Below are positions 47,476-55,967 of a DNA stretch of 64,000 bases, piece by piece. A program made the position numbers and the translations under genes. The stretch covers positions 44,125 to 108,124 of the IMG/VR virus record IMGVR_UViG_3300042945_001689. One strand, 5' to 3'. Origin of the DNA: a virus. The stretch's first letter is position 1. Each line of letters starts with the position of its first letter. The notes under the pieces are model-generated. The model was not told the origin of the DNA. It searched no databases and worked only from the letters and a program-made list of their open reading frames with translations.

Positions 47476-47702
47476 TTTCCACCCGTCCTAACTAACATAA
47501 CTATAGCCCCATTTTCTTCTAAGGCTTTTTTAACCCTTACCATATATTCTACAGCAAGTCTCTTATCTCTGTCAAATAACTTCATAAAACTTGCTTCGTC
47601 TGCTCTTACTGTAATAAAATGCTCATTATCAATAATATCTACACCAAATCCATTTGGTGGGGCAATAGATCTAACGGCTCGCCTCATTGCGTCTGTATAC
47701 AT
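47472..47702 (-). CDS. Hypothetical 76-residue protein
   Basis: MYTDAMRRAVRSIAPPNGFGVDII, then FITVRADEASFMKLF and AIVMLVRTGGK: compact alpha/beta. TAATG overlap with the membrane gene upstream; ATGA-type contact with the kinase gene downstream. Confidence 0.6.
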   Translation of the reverse strand: MYTDAMRRAVRSIAPPNGFGVDIIDNEHFITVRADEASFMKLFDRDKRLAVEYMVRVKKALEENGAIVMLVRTGGK

Positions 47703-47914
47703 TATTCTTCTCTTTTCCAGTGAAAGAATGACTTTATATAAACTGCAGCATAAGCAACGGCGGAAAATATAAAACCATACTGTTTTGTTATCAGTGCATA
47801 TGTAATCCATAACACCTCATTGGCGCAAAGTATTAACCAACCCCAAATCGTTTTGCGACCTACAAAGTAGATGCCTGCTACTCCTATTACTGCTAATACC
47901 CACGACCACCACAT
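47702..47914 (-). CDS. Small two- or three-span membrane protein
   Basis: 70 residues, three hydrophobic stretches (WVLAVIGVAGIYFVG, WGWLILCANEVLWITYA, FIFSAVAYAAVYI), basic end. This type is common in actinophages. The arrangement faintly recalls PnuC-like transporters; no function assigned. Confidence 0.55.
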   Translation of the reverse strand: MWWSWVLAVIGVAGIYFVGRKTIWGWLILCANEVLWITYALITKQYGFIFSAVAYAAVYIKSFFHWKREE

Positions 47915-47937
47915 GATTAAACCTATCTCTTAGTATT

Positions 47938-48363
47938 CTATTCTACCAGACCTGGATAATCTGTGCAAATGCCATAAACATTATTATATTTATAATCTAA
48001 ATTTAAATCAACTATAATTGATTTTTCTGTAACATTTTTTCCTGGATATGTCCATATATACCCATTGCTTGTTAAAGTAAAATCATCTTCTTGATGCCAA
48101 AAAAACATATGTTTATTTCTATCTAATGCATTTAAAGCATTGATATTTTTACAATGAAACCAGGACACATCTTTAATATCATCTATAAATCTATCTCCTA
48201 CTGGATATTGTGAAAAATCATGACCTAAGTACCAAGTAGATTCTATCAGTCTAATATCAATCTCTACATTAAATCCCTTTTGTATTGCATGGTAAATAAG
48301 CCCAGGACTATTCTCTAGTGGACTTGGACCATCAACATTTCCTCTGTGTGCTATTTTAATCAT
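47938..48363 (-). CDS. Glycerophosphodiesterase-like protein, short
   Basis: 141 residues. IAHRGN, ENSPGLIYHAIQKGFNVEIDIRL and GHD follow the GDPD-family order (HR, EN, E-D, HD). It is about half the usual length, so the barrel is incomplete or minimal. It might act on teichoic-acid-like or lipid glycerophosphates. Overlaps the upstream fusion gene by eight bases. Confidence 0.65.
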   Translation of the reverse strand: MIKIAHRGNVDGPSPLENSPGLIYHAIQKGFNVEIDIRLIESTWYLGHDFSQYPVGDRFIDDIKDVSWFHCKNINALNALDRNKHMFFWHQEDDFTLTSNGYIWTYPGKNVTEKSIIVDLNLDYKYNNVYGICTDYPGLVE

Positions 48364-49723
48364 TCTTACTCCTATTATATAAATAATAGTTCAAATCTTC
48401 TGGAGTACCTATTCCCCACATTTTTTCAACTGGTAAAGCATAAATCTTTTTTTCATCTAAAATAGCCTCGTTAAATGCTGGGCATGTATAAAATTCATTA
48501 TTTACACGAATATCTTTATTAATCATTTGTTTTGCATATTTTATAAAATCTGACCCATGTTTCCAATAGTATATTCCTACCGTTGCATTATCACTAATAG
48601 GTTTTTTTTCAGCAACTTCTAAAACTAATCCATCTGAGTCTGTTTTTGCATAAGACCACTTTGGATGTGATGATTTAAATGTTGCTATTCCACCGTCTGC
48701 ATTCTTGCTATATAAATCATATAAAAACTTTTTACTGTCCCATTCAACAATTTGATCTGAGTTTGCTATAAAAAGTGGACTATTGTTGTTTATATACTCG
48801 GAGGCCATTAAGCAGGTTCTTGCAGCACCGTCTGTAATTCCATTTATTTTTATTATGTTGCAATTAGGTGTAATTCTATTAAGCAAGTATTCTAAACCAT
48901 ATTTATCATAATGTTCTTGTTGTACAACATAAGTATATTTTGCATTAATACCCAAACTATTTACTACAGCCTGTATCATTGGCATATTATCAACTTCTAT
49001 CAATGGCTTTGGAAATGAATATCCAGCATCAAAAAATCTACTACCCATTCCAGCCATTGGAATTAAAACGTTTAAACTATTATCATTCCACATACTTTTT
49101 GAATTTTTTAAATAATCAATTGCAATATTTATTTTTTCTAAACACAAGTCAGATCTATTTGTAATTTCAAAAAGTTTTGCTTTGCTATCTATTGCTGCAA
49201 GTTTTCCAACAATACTATCTTCAAATATTGCTGTATCTTCTGGCAAAAGACCAAAAAATGACATTGCCTTCCAATACATTTCTGGATGTGGTTTAGCAAA
49301 CTTAACGTCTTCGCTGCTTACTATATAATCTACAAAGTCAATAATTCCAAGAGATCTTAAACAACTTTCAACTGTTAATTTTATACTATTGCTTGCAACA
49401 GATATAAACATATTATTTTTTTTAATATGTTTAAACAAATCAATAAGTTCATAATCTATTGATAGACCATCTAATGCAATTTTAGTAGCATTCTGTTTTT
49501 CAGTATAAATTTGTTCATAGTATTTTTGTTCTAAACCTTTACTCTTTGTTAAAATTTTTAACTTATCTTTTGTTGGTAGGCCTTCATAAATTTTAGAATG
49601 TTCTTCTTTTGATATGATATATTTTTTATCAACATTTTTTAAGGCACAGTTTAATGCAACAAAATGTATTTCTTTGCTGTCAATTAACACTCCATCAAGA
49701 TCAAAAACAATTAATTTGTTCAT
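48356..49723 (-). CDS. HAD phosphatase fused to a sugar-phosphate nucleotidyltransferase
   Basis: 455 residues. Residues 1-210: HAD hydrolase with FDLDGVLIDS, a SVASNS second motif and ED-x-GK-AA at the end. Residues 220-450: nucleotidyltransferase with IPMAGMGSRF, FPKPLIEVDNMPMI and an NSDQIV metal site, as in sugar-1-phosphate activating enzymes. One chain could remove a phosphate and activate a sugar-1-phosphate for the neighbouring transferases. TAAAAT lies six bases before the ATG. Confidence 0.8.
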   Translation of the reverse strand: MNKLIVFDLDGVLIDSKEIHFVALNCALKNVDKKYIISKEEHSKIYEGLPTKDKLKILTKSKGLEQKYYEQIYTEKQNATKIALDGLSIDYELIDLFKHIKKNNMFISVASNSIKLTVESCLRSLGIIDFVDYIVSSEDVKFAKPHPEMYWKAMSFFGLLPEDTAIFEDSIVGKLAAIDSKAKLFEITNRSDLCLEKINIAIDYLKNSKSMWNDNSLNVLIPMAGMGSRFFDAGYSFPKPLIEVDNMPMIQAVVNSLGINAKYTYVVQQEHYDKYGLEYLLNRITPNCNIIKINGITDGAARTCLMASEYINNNSPLFIANSDQIVEWDSKKFLYDLYSKNADGGIATFKSSHPKWSYAKTDSDGLVLEVAEKKPISDNATVGIYYWKHGSDFIKYAKQMINKDIRVNNEFYTCPAFNEAILDEKKIYALPVEKMWGIGTPEDLNYYLYNRSKND

Positions 49724-49727
49724 AATA

Positions 49728-50606
49728 TTATTTTATCATATACAACGAATGTGCAAATTCAGACCAGGCATAATGAAACGCATATCCAAAATGTGGCTCT
49801 TGATCATCTCTTTTGTCATAAGCGTCTATCAAACAATCTAAATTTTTATTTTGATCAATACATGTAAATATATCATTAAAAAATTTTTTTTCATCTATTT
49901 GATAAAAAGTTTTAAAATAGTTATAAAGTTTTTCATCAGATTTATTTTTATATAAGTCAACTATATTTTTATTTTTTATTAAAGTATATCTGTTAAGTAA
50001 GAATTGTGTCCAAGTAAAAGAAATTAATTTTATGTTATTTGAATTACAATACTGTTCTAACATTAAATATACATTATGAGATAAAATAGTAGCAAGATAG
50101 TTTGTCTGATGATTCTGCTGTGCATCATCATGTAGATAAATAACGTCTCTTCCAATATTTGGAAAGTTAATAAAAATACAATCTGGATTGCCAAACATTT
50201 TACAGTATTTAAAAATGTTACTTATTATTTCAAAGTTTGATCCTGCTGGAATTCCAAGATTATAGAAACCACTTAATGACTCTTTTTCTTTTATTTTTTC
50301 ATAAACTAAAGTTGGCCATAAATAATCTTGTGGCATTCCAACTCCAAAGGTGTTTGAACATCCAGCAAATAAAATATGCTTGCCATTATGTTTATCAGTA
50401 AAATCATCTGATCTAAATCCATAATTGTTTAAATAGTATGTACTTGGATCATCTGATAAATAATTTATTTTTTGTTTTTTTTGAGAGTCGTATGTAGGTC
50501 TATCAACAAAACAATTTGTTTTTATTTTTTCATTATCAAATGCCCATAGTGGCACAATAAAATCATTTAAGTTTATATTTTTTTTATGAAATTTAAAAAG
50601 ATTCAT
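49728..50606 (-). CDS. SGNH-type hydrolase/acyltransferase, copy 2
   Basis: 292 residues with AGCSNTFGVGM (nucleophile region) and DDQEPHFGYAFHYAWSEF (catalytic Asp/His region). Paralogue of 9655-10659. Located between the GT61-like and the HAD fusion genes, so it probably acts on the glycan made here. Confidence 0.62.
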   Translation of the reverse strand: MNLFKFHKKNINLNDFIVPLWAFDNEKIKTNCFVDRPTYDSQKKQKINYLSDDPSTYYLNNYGFRSDDFTDKHNGKHILFAGCSNTFGVGMPQDYLWPTLVYEKIKEKESLSGFYNLGIPAGSNFEIISNIFKYCKMFGNPDCIFINFPNIGRDVIYLHDDAQQNHQTNYLATILSHNVYLMLEQYCNSNNIKLISFTWTQFLLNRYTLIKNKNIVDLYKNKSDEKLYNYFKTFYQIDEKKFFNDIFTCIDQNKNLDCLIDAYDKRDDQEPHFGYAFHYAWSEFAHSLYMIK

Positions 50607-51618
50607 TGTTTAATAACACCCCAACTATTTTATTTTTTTCTAGTTTATCTACTAAATCTTTTGAGTTAGAATTATACTCATTTTGTATTGATATATATGT
50701 GTGGTTTTTTGACCAGGCTATATCTCTATATTGTCCATGAGTTGATGTCCTTTTCATACGAGATTTTGTCTCAACATTATATGATGATGTCTCTAGTGGT
50801 GTGTATATTTCTACAATGTTAGATTTATTTGGCATCATTAACATATTTAACAAACCGCTTCCAGTCAAACCGATTAGTGTTTTAACAGAACTAAAATATT
50901 TTATTTGATCTTCAAATGTTTTAAATGTTTCTGGAATAACTATCTCGCAACCATTATTTTTAAAAAATTCTTCAATTAAATATTCGTTATTTTGTCTATC
51001 CATATTAATATATTTTTGTGATTTTACATTTCTTGACAAATATACAACTTTATTTGCAACTTCATCTTTTGAATATTCGCTAAACAAATTAGAAAGCAAG
51101 TCAAGGTTTTGCAACTTAAGTTCTGTGTCTTTGAAGATGGCACAGTTATCTGTTTTAATAATAACATTTTTATTTGGATGTGATGTATTATTAATTTTAT
51201 TAAGTTCTTGCATTCTTTTTGGAGAAGAGTTTATTATTGTAAAATTAATATGTTTTTTTTCTAATACTTCTAAAAAAAATTTAAAAAATGCTGGTCCATC
51301 TTTATCATAAAAATAACTAGGAATATCTGAAGAATCTAAAATGAATTCAAAATCACCCCACGAAGGACTAGACTTAAAATTTTTGTCTAAATATAAAATT
51401 TTTGCAAGATTGTCTATTAAATTATGATATATTCTTGGATGTAAACCTATAAGTATTTTATTGTTTGTTGAAGTTAGGTCTAATATACTATAATTGTTTT
51501 CTTTTATAAAATCATTATTCCTTGCTACATAAACATGGTTGTTAGACTGATACTCAAGGTATCTAATATTTTTATCATAATTGATATGCATATGTATTGG
51601 AATATTATTTATTAACAT
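50593..51618 (-). CDS. GT61-family glycosyltransferase
   Basis: 341 residues. VVYLSRNVKSQKYI, NNEYLIEEFFKNNGCEIVIPETFKTFEDQIKYFSSV and LIGLTGSGLLNMLMMP (partial quotes) match the GT61/DUF563 pattern (R-N-R, Ne, eQi-lFs, GxHGAGLtN). Likely adds xylose, GlcNAc or a similar sugar, but the donor cannot be read from the sequence. Confidence 0.75.
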   Translation of the reverse strand: MLINNIPIHMHINYDKNIRYLEYQSNNHVYVARNNDFIKENNYSILDLTSTNNKILIGLHPRIYHNLIDNLAKILYLDKNFKSSPSWGDFEFILDSSDIPSYFYDKDGPAFFKFFLEVLEKKHINFTIINSSPKRMQELNKINNTSHPNKNVIIKTDNCAIFKDTELKLQNLDLLSNLFSEYSKDEVANKVVYLSRNVKSQKYINMDRQNNEYLIEEFFKNNGCEIVIPETFKTFEDQIKYFSSVKTLIGLTGSGLLNMLMMPNKSNIVEIYTPLETSSYNVETKSRMKRTSTHGQYRDIAWSKNHTYISIQNEYNSNSKDLVDKLEKNKIVGVLLNNESF

Positions 51619-51903
51619 TTAACCCTCAATTGTTAAATTTTCCCAGATTTCAGCCCACCTAGGCTTGGTCTTATGATTGTTGAATTCTCTCGAAATGTTT
51701 CCCTTGTCTAAGTATACTCCGCCCCATACTCCATACTCTTTTTCAGATATACCGACAGCAAAGCAGGTTCTGGCAACTGGGCAAGCAATGCATACATTAT
51801 CTACTCCATGTCTAATGTTTGGATTATCTTCATATTTATCAAAGAATAAATTTGTATCATAATCAAGACAAGCAGCATCTTCTTTCCATAAATGTTTATT
51901 CAC
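51619..51903 (-). CDS. WhiB-family Fe-S transcription regulator
   Basis: 94 residues from the GTG that overlaps the upstream stop (TAGTG) and follows GGAG five bases away; an ATG 11 codons upstream lacks a ribosome site. Four Cys: C12, then C-x2-C-x5-C at C38, C41 and C47 (4Fe-4S ligands), followed by GVWGG, the WhiB turn. WhiB proteins bind the host sigma factor region 4 and are confined to Actinobacteria and their phages. In phages some block host WhiB2 or WhiB7 function. It has a C-terminal basic segment (HKTKPRW) for DNA contact. Confidence 0.9.
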   Translation of the reverse strand: MNKHLWKEDAACLDYDTNLFFDKYEDNPNIRHGVDNVCIACPVARTCFAVGISEKEYGVWGGVYLDKGNISREFNNHKTKPRWAEIWENLTIEG

Positions 51904-52115
51904 TATAACTCCAAATGTTTTTGGCTTATCTTCCATCCATTTTGATCTGGAGCATAGACTGTTTTAACATACCAATTGCCATCAACAAATGCACCATTTG
52001 TTTGGTATATTGCTGTTTTAGACTTTGATAGATGAATTACATTCCACCCATCCCATCTTAAACTTGAATTAGCAGAAACGATTTTTTCCATCTGATCTAA
52101 TGTTGTGATATTCAT
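51903..52115 (-). CDS. Hypothetical 70-residue protein
   Basis: SLRWDGWNVIHLSKSKTAIYQTNGAFVDGNWYV: beta-sheet protein of a type often found next to WhiB in actinophages. Coupled to the WhiB gene by TAGTG. Confidence 0.55.
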   Translation of the reverse strand: MNITTLDQMEKIVSANSSLRWDGWNVIHLSKSKTAIYQTNGAFVDGNWYVKTVYAPDQNGWKISQKHLEL

Positions 52116-52122
52116 AATTTCC

Positions 52123-52473
52123 TTAGTATGAGAATACGTTCAGTTCAACATTGTTAGATTGTGCAAGTGAAGCCAACTTTGATATATGCTGATTAGGCTT
52201 ACTAAAATACGCAAAATAATTAATGTCGTTCATATTTTCTTCAATCCATTGTGGATTTGTTTTGTAAAACTTTACCCTTATGCCTCTTGCCTTTAATCCT
52301 TTTTCAGATACATTACAAAACTCAGAAACAAAAGAGTGAACTTGCTGTGGACCAACTGAATAAACTATGTAATCTTCATTATCTTGTTTAATAGATGAAA
52401 GAGCAATCCCCATAGCACGAAGAAATATCTGGTAGTCATTGAACTCATTTGTCCCCTGCACCACGACCTTCAT
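52123..52473 (-). CDS. Rossmann-like (SLOG/YspA-type?) protein
   Basis: 116 residues: MKVVVQGTNEFNDYQIFLRAM, IVYSVGPQQVHSFVSEFC, GIRVKFYKTNPQW and a closing ELNVFSY. The strand-helix order recalls SLOG/DUF2493 nucleotide-sensing folds, but the phosphate-loop Gly motif is weak. AGGAG precedes the ATG. Confidence 0.5.
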   Translation of the reverse strand: MKVVVQGTNEFNDYQIFLRAMGIALSSIKQDNEDYIVYSVGPQQVHSFVSEFCNVSEKGLKARGIRVKFYKTNPQWIEENMNDINYFAYFSKPNQHISKLASLAQSNNVELNVFSY

Positions 52474-52855
52474 TTTTACTCCTGTCAGTTAGTTTATCTA
52501 GTATATTAAGCATTTTTTTTAATTCTTCTTCTGACATACCTTCTGTATTTACAGGAGATGTTGTTGATCGATCTACATGACCATCTTCAACATTGGCTTT
52601 ATAAAAAATATTTTTATGAACCCAGTATGCATAATCTTCAGTTATTAAAACATCTATAATACTTTCTCTATTACGTTTTGTTAACTGAGTATCTTTTACA
52701 TCAATTGGAACCAAGTCTGGCAAAAATGGGCCAATAATATGATGTATGCTGCTTTGTCGATATTTAATTTTAGACTTTTTTTCTTTAGGCTTTATTATAT
52801 AAAGTATAGCAAGAATAGCCATCGTTGTCAAGAACGATACAAGAAAATCATTCAT
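52445..52855 (-). CDS. Membrane-anchored hypothetical protein, leaderless
   Basis: 136 residues: N-terminal span (FLTTMAILAILYII), basic loop, charged C-terminus. TACAAT lies six bases before the ATG. First gene of the segment leading to WhiB. Confidence 0.55.
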   Translation of the reverse strand: MNDFLVSFLTTMAILAILYIIKPKEKKSKIKYRQSSIHHIIGPFLPDLVPIDVKDTQLTKRNRESIIDVLITEDYAYWVHKNIFYKANVEDGHVDRSTTSPVNTEGMSEEELKKMLNILDKLTDRSKNEGRGAGDK

Positions 52856-52874
52856 GTATCTATTGTAGCACTAC

Positions 52875-53213
52875 TTATCTTTTTTCATGGTAAACACGTT
52901 TAAGTTCTTTTAAAAAGTTTTGTAGTGTTTCATTTAAGTCATTAATTTCATTTTTATCAAATGCTTTTTTTGTTAACTTTACCGTTGGACTTTGTTCAAA
53001 TAAATCCATGTCAACAAAACCCTTTTCCCATAATGCCATAACCTCTGTATTCAACATTGACATGTGCATTTTATAAAGATCAGGGTCAACATCTTCTAGT
53101 TTTTCTGTAAAACGATAAAGTGGTTCGCCATCTTCGGCAAATCCTTCAAATGAAACAGCACCTTTATCAATTAAATTAATTAGTGCAAATTCTGCAGCCT
53201 CGTCTGGTGTCAT
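52875..53213 (-). CDS. Hypothetical acidic protein
   Basis: 112 residues, helical; MTPDEAAEFALINLIDKGAVSFEGFAEDGEPLYRFT looks like a small winged-helix-type start (helix plus beta wing), so a DNA- or protein-binding role is possible. One-base overlap with the gene upstream. Confidence 0.5.
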   Translation of the reverse strand: MTPDEAAEFALINLIDKGAVSFEGFAEDGEPLYRFTEKLEDVDPDLYKMHMSMLNTEVMALWEKGFVDMDLFEQSPTVKLTKKAFDKNEINDLNETLQNFLKELKRVYHEKR

Positions 53214-53461
53214 TAGTGTGACTCTCCCTTACTGCGATTTTCGATCAGTCTTTCTCTTTCATCAAGTACTGAATATGCATAAGCCATCATCTTTCTGGAT
53301 CCTTCAATGTCATTCATGATTTTTCCATAATGATGTCCACAAAACATTAACTCTCCATTAACACCAGTTACAGATACATAAGCCTGTGAAGAACAACCAT
53401 CGCATCTATCTTGTGCAGTCAACAGCCATTTACGCTCTTCTACTTTTTCTTCAGTGCCCAT
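53213..53461 (-). CDS. DUF7455-type zinc-binding protein
   Basis: 82 residues from MGTEEKVEERKW. RCDGCSSQAYVSVTG and ELMFCGHHYGK form the C-x2-C ... C-x-H-H site of this actinobacterial family. An ATG three codons earlier (53470) is also possible; TATAAT precedes at 53471-53476 and no ribosome site is seen. Confidence 0.7.
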   Translation of the reverse strand: MGTEEKVEERKWLLTAQDRCDGCSSQAYVSVTGVNGELMFCGHHYGKIMNDIEGSRKMMAYAYSVLDERERLIENRSKGESH

Positions 53462-53471
53462 CTTAAACATA

Positions 53472-53657
53472 TTATACCCTCTTATTGTCGGTGGAATAAA
53501 AACCCTTACCATTAAATTGTACACCAAAAGAAGTGTATTGTCTAGTCAGAACCACACCACATTTTTCACAGTTGTACTGTGGCTCTGACTCTACTATTGA
53601 TCTAGTTTTAATTATTTCTGTATTACATTCAATACATTTATAAACATAGTCTGGCAT
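53472..53657 (-). CDS. FmdB-type zinc-ribbon protein
   Basis: 61 residues: MPDYVYKCIECNTEI, then YNCEKCG and GKGFYSTD, the standard FmdB pattern. Probable regulator or metal-binding accessory protein. One-base overlap with the gene upstream. Confidence 0.8.
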   Translation of the reverse strand: MPDYVYKCIECNTEIIKTRSIVESEPQYNCEKCGVVLTRQYTSFGVQFNGKGFYSTDNKRV

Positions 53658-53857
53658 TATTTTATTTTCTTGTTAAACCTTGCCCACACACGTTCGTGAA
53701 TATAATATGCACAGGATTCCCAGGCAATATATGCAAGAGATCCTAAACTAGCATATTCCCATTCACGAGTAAATGCATAAATAACACCATATACAAAACC
53801 AATGTGGACAAACTGCCAACTAATTGTTTTTAATAAACTTCTTTTATTTGATTCCAC
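53657..53857 (-). CDS. DUF2061 membrane protein
   Basis: 66 residues: SLLKTISWQFVHIGFVYGVIYAFTREW-ASLGSLAYIAWESCAYYIHERVW, two spans with the H-ERVW end that marks DUF2061. Function unknown. Confidence 0.8.
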   Translation of the reverse strand: MESNKRSLLKTISWQFVHIGFVYGVIYAFTREWEYASLGSLAYIAWESCAYYIHERVWARFNKKIK

Positions 53858-54454
53858 TTATTTTGCTGCCTTTTTTGCTGCCTTTTTTACAGGCTTTGGT
53901 GCTGGCTTTGCAAGTTTAACTGCTAATGGCTGTCCCTCTTCACCTTTATAAACTGGACGACCCCAGGCAACGACTCCATTAATCAACTTTTTGCCATTGT
54001 TTTTAACATATGCACGAGTTTTTTCTACGCACATTCCGCCATTTCTTTGGTCTCCCTTTGCAGTTCCTGAAGTGTTTCCTTCAATAACTTGAATTGTTCC
54101 ATCGCCATTATTCTTAATACAAATACCGACATGTGAAATACGATTCACACCATCTTCTGGGAAATCAAAATAAATCCAGTCTCCTGGAGTTGGATCATCA
54201 TTACGAGCATCTGACCAACGATTATTTTTCTTAAACCAATCTGATGCTGCTACTGTTGATGCTGACTTTGGATACTTCTTTGGATCTAGCCCAGAAGTAA
54301 ATGCACACCAAGAAACGAATGATTGGCACCATGGCTGAAAATTCATGCCAGTCCATTTGCCGTACTTTGTTTCATTATCTTTTGGACCTTCAATAGTTCC
54401 AACTTCTTTCTTAGCGATTTCAATAATCGCTTCTACTGTACCTTTTTCTGCCAT
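53858..54454 (-). CDS. CHAP-domain endolysin
   Basis: 198 residues. The CHAP core has WCQSFVSWC (Cys nucleophile), GDWIYFDFPEDGVNRISHVGIC (catalytic His) and VIEGNTS (Asn/Glu). It cuts peptide bonds or amide links in peptidoglycan. The Lys/Ala/Pro-rich tail (KPAPKPVKKAAKKAAK) may bind the cell wall or help membrane passage. It has no signal peptide and so needs a holin. AAGGAG ribosome site. Confidence 0.85.
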   Translation of the reverse strand: MAEKGTVEAIIEIAKKEVGTIEGPKDNETKYGKWTGMNFQPWCQSFVSWCAFTSGLDPKKYPKSASTVAASDWFKKNNRWSDARNDDPTPGDWIYFDFPEDGVNRISHVGICIKNNGDGTIQVIEGNTSGTAKGDQRNGGMCVEKTRAYVKNNGKKLINGVVAWGRPVYKGEEGQPLAVKLAKPAPKPVKKAAKKAAK

Positions 54455-54466
54455 GTTATTCTCCTT

Positions 54467-55888
54467 TTATTTGTAAATAGGAAAGTTATATGTTTTTTCC
54501 CATTCAATTATATCATGCTCGTCATTAAGCAGGGGCTGGCCCTTAATATTTAAACTTGTATTTAATAATACTGGGACCCCTGTTTCTAAAAAAAACTTAT
54601 TCAATACTCGCCATAAACCAGAATGCTGTTCTCTATTTACTGTTTGAACTCTACTTGTTCCGTCAATATGAACAACAGATGGTATTTGACTAGGTCTTAA
54701 ACACTTTACGGCATACTGCATATAAGGACTAGTAAAAGACATGTCAAACCATTTTGATGCGTATTCTTCCATAACTACTGGGGCAAAAGGTCTAAATAGT
54801 TCTCTTTGTTTTATTTTGTTTACCTTATCTTTAATGCTAGGATCTCTAGGATCTGCCAAAATACTTCTATTCCCTAATGCTCTAGGCCCATATTCTGCTC
54901 TACCGTTTGCAACTGCAACTATTTTATTTTTCTTTATTGCCTCAAAAATTTCTACTGCTGGATACTTATCTCCAATTTTATGACCTAAATAAGGTCCTTG
55001 CCAATCAAGATGTTTGCCATATAATGCTGCTGCTGCCCCCAAAGACGAACCAGCATCTCCAGGATTAGGCATAATCCAAACATCTTCAAATATATCCCAT
55101 AGTTTTGTATTAGCAGAACAGTTTAATGCACAACCACCCATAAAAACTAACTTTGTTTTTTTTGTTTTTTGTTTTGCATATCTCATAAATTCTATAAGCC
55201 TGTCTTCATAAACTTTTTGAACCGCTGCTGCAATGTCAAATTTATCTTGTTCTAAAATTGTATGTGGCCAATCATGTATTCCTTTATGAAGATTATATTT
55301 TTGTCCATTAAAAACAGGAAAATATTCATCTACCTTTTTTAAATATTTTGATGGATCACCATAACCAGCCATGCCCATAAAAATATACTCTTCTTCATTT
55401 GGTTTTAATCCTACAAGTTTTGTAAATGCTGAATAAAATAATCCAAAACTTATTGGATAATTAATTGATTCAATATGATTTATTTTATTTCCTTCACCAG
55501 TCCAAATTGTAGACGTGTTCCACTCACCAATAGCATCAAGAACAACTATCAATGCATTATCAAACTTACTTGTATAGTATCCTGCTGCTGCATGTGAGTA
55601 ATGGTGTTTAAAGTTTACCCTTGGTATTCCTAAAAGATCAAATTTAGGTTTCCAATCTGATGACCCACCAAATAACAGCCTAGATTTTTTTAAATATGGT
55701 TTTTCATAATATGCAATCTTATCTGGTTTGCCATAGTTAAATGCATCATTAATCAACTGTTGATTGATATACCAGTCATTTTTTTGTTTGCTGTATCTTT
55801 CTGCATGCCCTGCAAAAAGTATTTCTCCATCTTTAATCAAAGATACAGATGCATCGTGAGACGTTTCGTTAATACCTAATATAATCAC
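54467..55888 (-). CDS. NodU/TobZ-type carbamoyltransferase
   Basis: 473 residues from a GTG two bases after the tRNA-Thr gene. A longer frame would run through the tRNA. Motifs: IILGINETSHDAS, the HHYSHA metal site, GGCALNC, GPYLG, EYGPRALGNRSILADPRDP, and the C-terminal NTSLNIKGQPLL. The enzyme moves a carbamoyl group from carbamoyl phosphate, via carbamoyl-AMP, to a hydroxyl on a sugar or small molecule. Shorter than bacterial NodU (about 570-600) mainly in the N-terminal part. It could decorate the glycan or hypermodify DNA bases. Confidence 0.88.
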   Translation of the reverse strand: MIILGINETSHDASVSLIKDGEILFAGHAERYSKQKNDWYINQQLINDAFNYGKPDKIAYYEKPYLKKSRLLFGGSSDWKPKFDLLGIPRVNFKHHYSHAAAGYYTSKFDNALIVVLDAIGEWNTSTIWTGEGNKINHIESINYPISFGLFYSAFTKLVGLKPNEEEYIFMGMAGYGDPSKYLKKVDEYFPVFNGQKYNLHKGIHDWPHTILEQDKFDIAAAVQKVYEDRLIEFMRYAKQKTKKTKLVFMGGCALNCSANTKLWDIFEDVWIMPNPGDAGSSLGAAAALYGKHLDWQGPYLGHKIGDKYPAVEIFEAIKKNKIVAVANGRAEYGPRALGNRSILADPRDPSIKDKVNKIKQRELFRPFAPVVMEEYASKWFDMSFTSPYMQYAVKCLRPSQIPSVVHIDGTSRVQTVNREQHSGLWRVLNKFFLETGVPVLLNTSLNIKGQPLLNDEHDIIEWEKTYNFPIYK

Positions 55889-55889
55889 G

Positions 55890-55960
55890 AGCCTCTTGTA
55901 AGAATCGAACTTACGCATCCCGCTTACAAGGCGGGGGCACTACCACTATGCTAAAGAGGC
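55890..55960 (-). tRNA. tRNA-Thr (TGT)
   Basis: Acceptor GCCTCTT/AAGAGGC, anticodon loop CTTGTAA on CCCGC/GCGGG, T-arm GTAAGTTCGATTCTTAC. CCA not encoded; discriminator appears to be T. It lies directly before the carbamoyltransferase start. Confidence 0.92.
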
Positions 55961-55967
55961 AACACTA

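Noticed and set aside
54467-55918. Longer carbamoyltransferase start (MRKFDSYKRLVI)
   Set aside because: It would begin within tRNA-Thr; GTG at 55888 gives the normal family start.
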